NCBI GenBank assembly: GCA_003133205.1
Contig: PKWK01000179.1
Coordinates: 9,744-73,743 of the forward strand
Source: Granulicella sp.
GTDB lineage: Bacteria; Acidobacteriota; Terriglobia; Terriglobales; Acidobacteriaceae
Direction of reading: 5' to 3'
DNA length: 64,000 nt
A program made the translations under genes and the position numbers. Positions 63,340 through 64,000 of the stretch are shown here, one piece after another; within the stretch, counting starts at the first letter, position 1, and each line of letters begins with the position of its first letter. The notes beneath the pieces are model-generated. The model saw nothing but the letters and a program-made list of their open reading frames with translations. It did not search any database and was not told the DNA's origin.

Positions 63340-64000
63340 ATGAGCGCTCCAGACATCGGAATCGGCGCAAGCAGCGGGTCAACGGTCGCACTCCAGCAGC
63401 CAGTCGAGTATCGGCGCATCTATGTGTGGGAACTTCCGGTGCGTCTCTATCACGGCATCAACGCAGTCTGCTTGGTTGGTCTCTGCGTCACCGGCTACCT
63501 GATCGGCGCGCCCCTCAACGCCATTCACTCGACCGAGGCCTACCAGCAATACTGGTTCGGCTGGGTGCGCTTCCTCCACTTCGCCTGCGCCTTCGTCTGG
63601 ATCTTCAACTTCGCTGCGCGCATCTACTGGGGGTTTGCCGGCAACAAGTACGCGCGCTGGACCTCCTTCTTCCCGCTCAAGCCCTCGCAGCGGCAGGAGA
63701 TCGTCGACGTCATCAAGGCCGACGTGCTCGAGACCAAGCTGCACGGCCCCATCTCCACCGGCCACAACGCGCTTGCCGGCCTCATATACTTCTTTACCTT
63801 CCTCGCCTTTGTCGCGCAGACCATCACCGGCTTCGCGCTCTACTCCAGCATGAGCAACTCCTGGCTCCCGCGCATGTTCACCTGGATCGTGCCTCTGATG
63901 GGCGGCGAGTTCCGCGTCCGCTTCTGGCACCACCTCTTCCTCTGGTTCTTCGTCATCTTTGTCATCGTCCACGTCTACCTCGCCTTCTATCACGACTACA
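63340..64000 (+). CDS. hyaC: Hydrogenase b-type cytochrome subunit, 3' end outside window
   Basis: 220 residues are visible and no stop is reached. A HyaC-type membrane cytochrome: RLYHGINAVCLVGLCVTGYL, RFLHFACAFVWIFNFAAR, HNALAGLIYFFTFLAFVAQT and FWHHLFLWFFVIFVIVHVYL give four helices with His residues able to bind two hemes b. It takes electrons from HyaA and passes them to quinone. It begins seven bases after hyaB. Confidence 0.94.
   Translation, partial: MSAPDIGIGASSGSTVALQQPVEYRRIYVWELPVRLYHGINAVCLVGLCVTGYLIGAPLNAIHSTEAYQQYWFGWVRFLHFACAFVWIFNFAARIYWGFAGNKYARWTSFFPLKPSQRQEIVDVIKADVLETKLHGPISTGHNALAGLIYFFTFLAFVAQTITGFALYSSMSNSWLPRMFTWIVPLMGGEFRVRFWHHLFLWFFVIFVIVHVYLAFYHDY

Noticed and set aside
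60585..63419. Minus-strand frame of 944 residues opposite hyaA and hyaB
   Set aside because: Long only because of high GC at third codon positions; both hydrogenase subunits are intact on the other strand.

Overview
The window looks like chromosome of an Acidobacteriota bacterium, probably class Terriglobia (Granulicella/Edaphobacter/Terriglobus-like). This is inferred from the high GC content, the gene families present, short dispersed repeats of the kind seen in these genomes, and abundant Tat-exported glycoside hydrolases. No rRNA or other decisive marker is present, so the genus is not assigned.

Layout. (1) 1-5.9 kb is an accessory cluster, almost all on the minus strand: a large TerB-N-type protein cut by the left window edge, an uncharacterised small protein, a frameshifted serine recombinase, a BCS1-like AAA+ ATPase, and several tiny proteins. 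One of the tiny proteins shares the ATPase's N-terminal module. This is the best candidate here for an undescribed system. (2) 6-27 kb is mostly core or housekeeping: a diguanylate cyclase, a KH RNA-binding protein, a thiamine-binding-type protein, an orphan XRE regulator with a perfect operator-like inverted repeat, lspA, ileS, a TonB-type protein, a chemotaxis receptor, a CYTH enzyme, a Sua5-type threonylcarbamoyl-AMP synthase, the DNA polymerase III delta-prime subunit, and a PDZ/GAF/PAS histidine kinase paired with an NtrC-type regulator. Short repeats have entered the ileS and Sua5 reading frames without breaking them. (3) tRNA-Leu(CAA) at 27.2 kb opens an island-like region reaching about 54.1 kb. 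It holds decayed tyrosine recombinases, IS630 and IS21 pieces, a fucosidase locus (two GH95-like paralogues and one GH29 enzyme) lying between two pieces of an IS21-type element, a giant mosaic lipoprotein with beta-helix, TIG, LamG and GH172 domains, and a CusABC-type metal efflux operon. It ends near a 3' tRNA fragment at 54.1 kb.

(4) 54.2-64 kb carries a complete [NiFe]-hydrogenase maturation operon (hypABFCDE, minus strand), divergent from an O2-tolerant-type membrane hydrogenase operon (hyaA, hyaB, hyaC cut by the window end). The shared 323-base promoter region has two perfect TGTGA-N6-TCACA sites of the CRP/FNR type. The hyp proteins build the Ni-Fe(CN)2CO centre of HyaB, and HyaA and HyaC pass electrons from H2 to the quinone pool.
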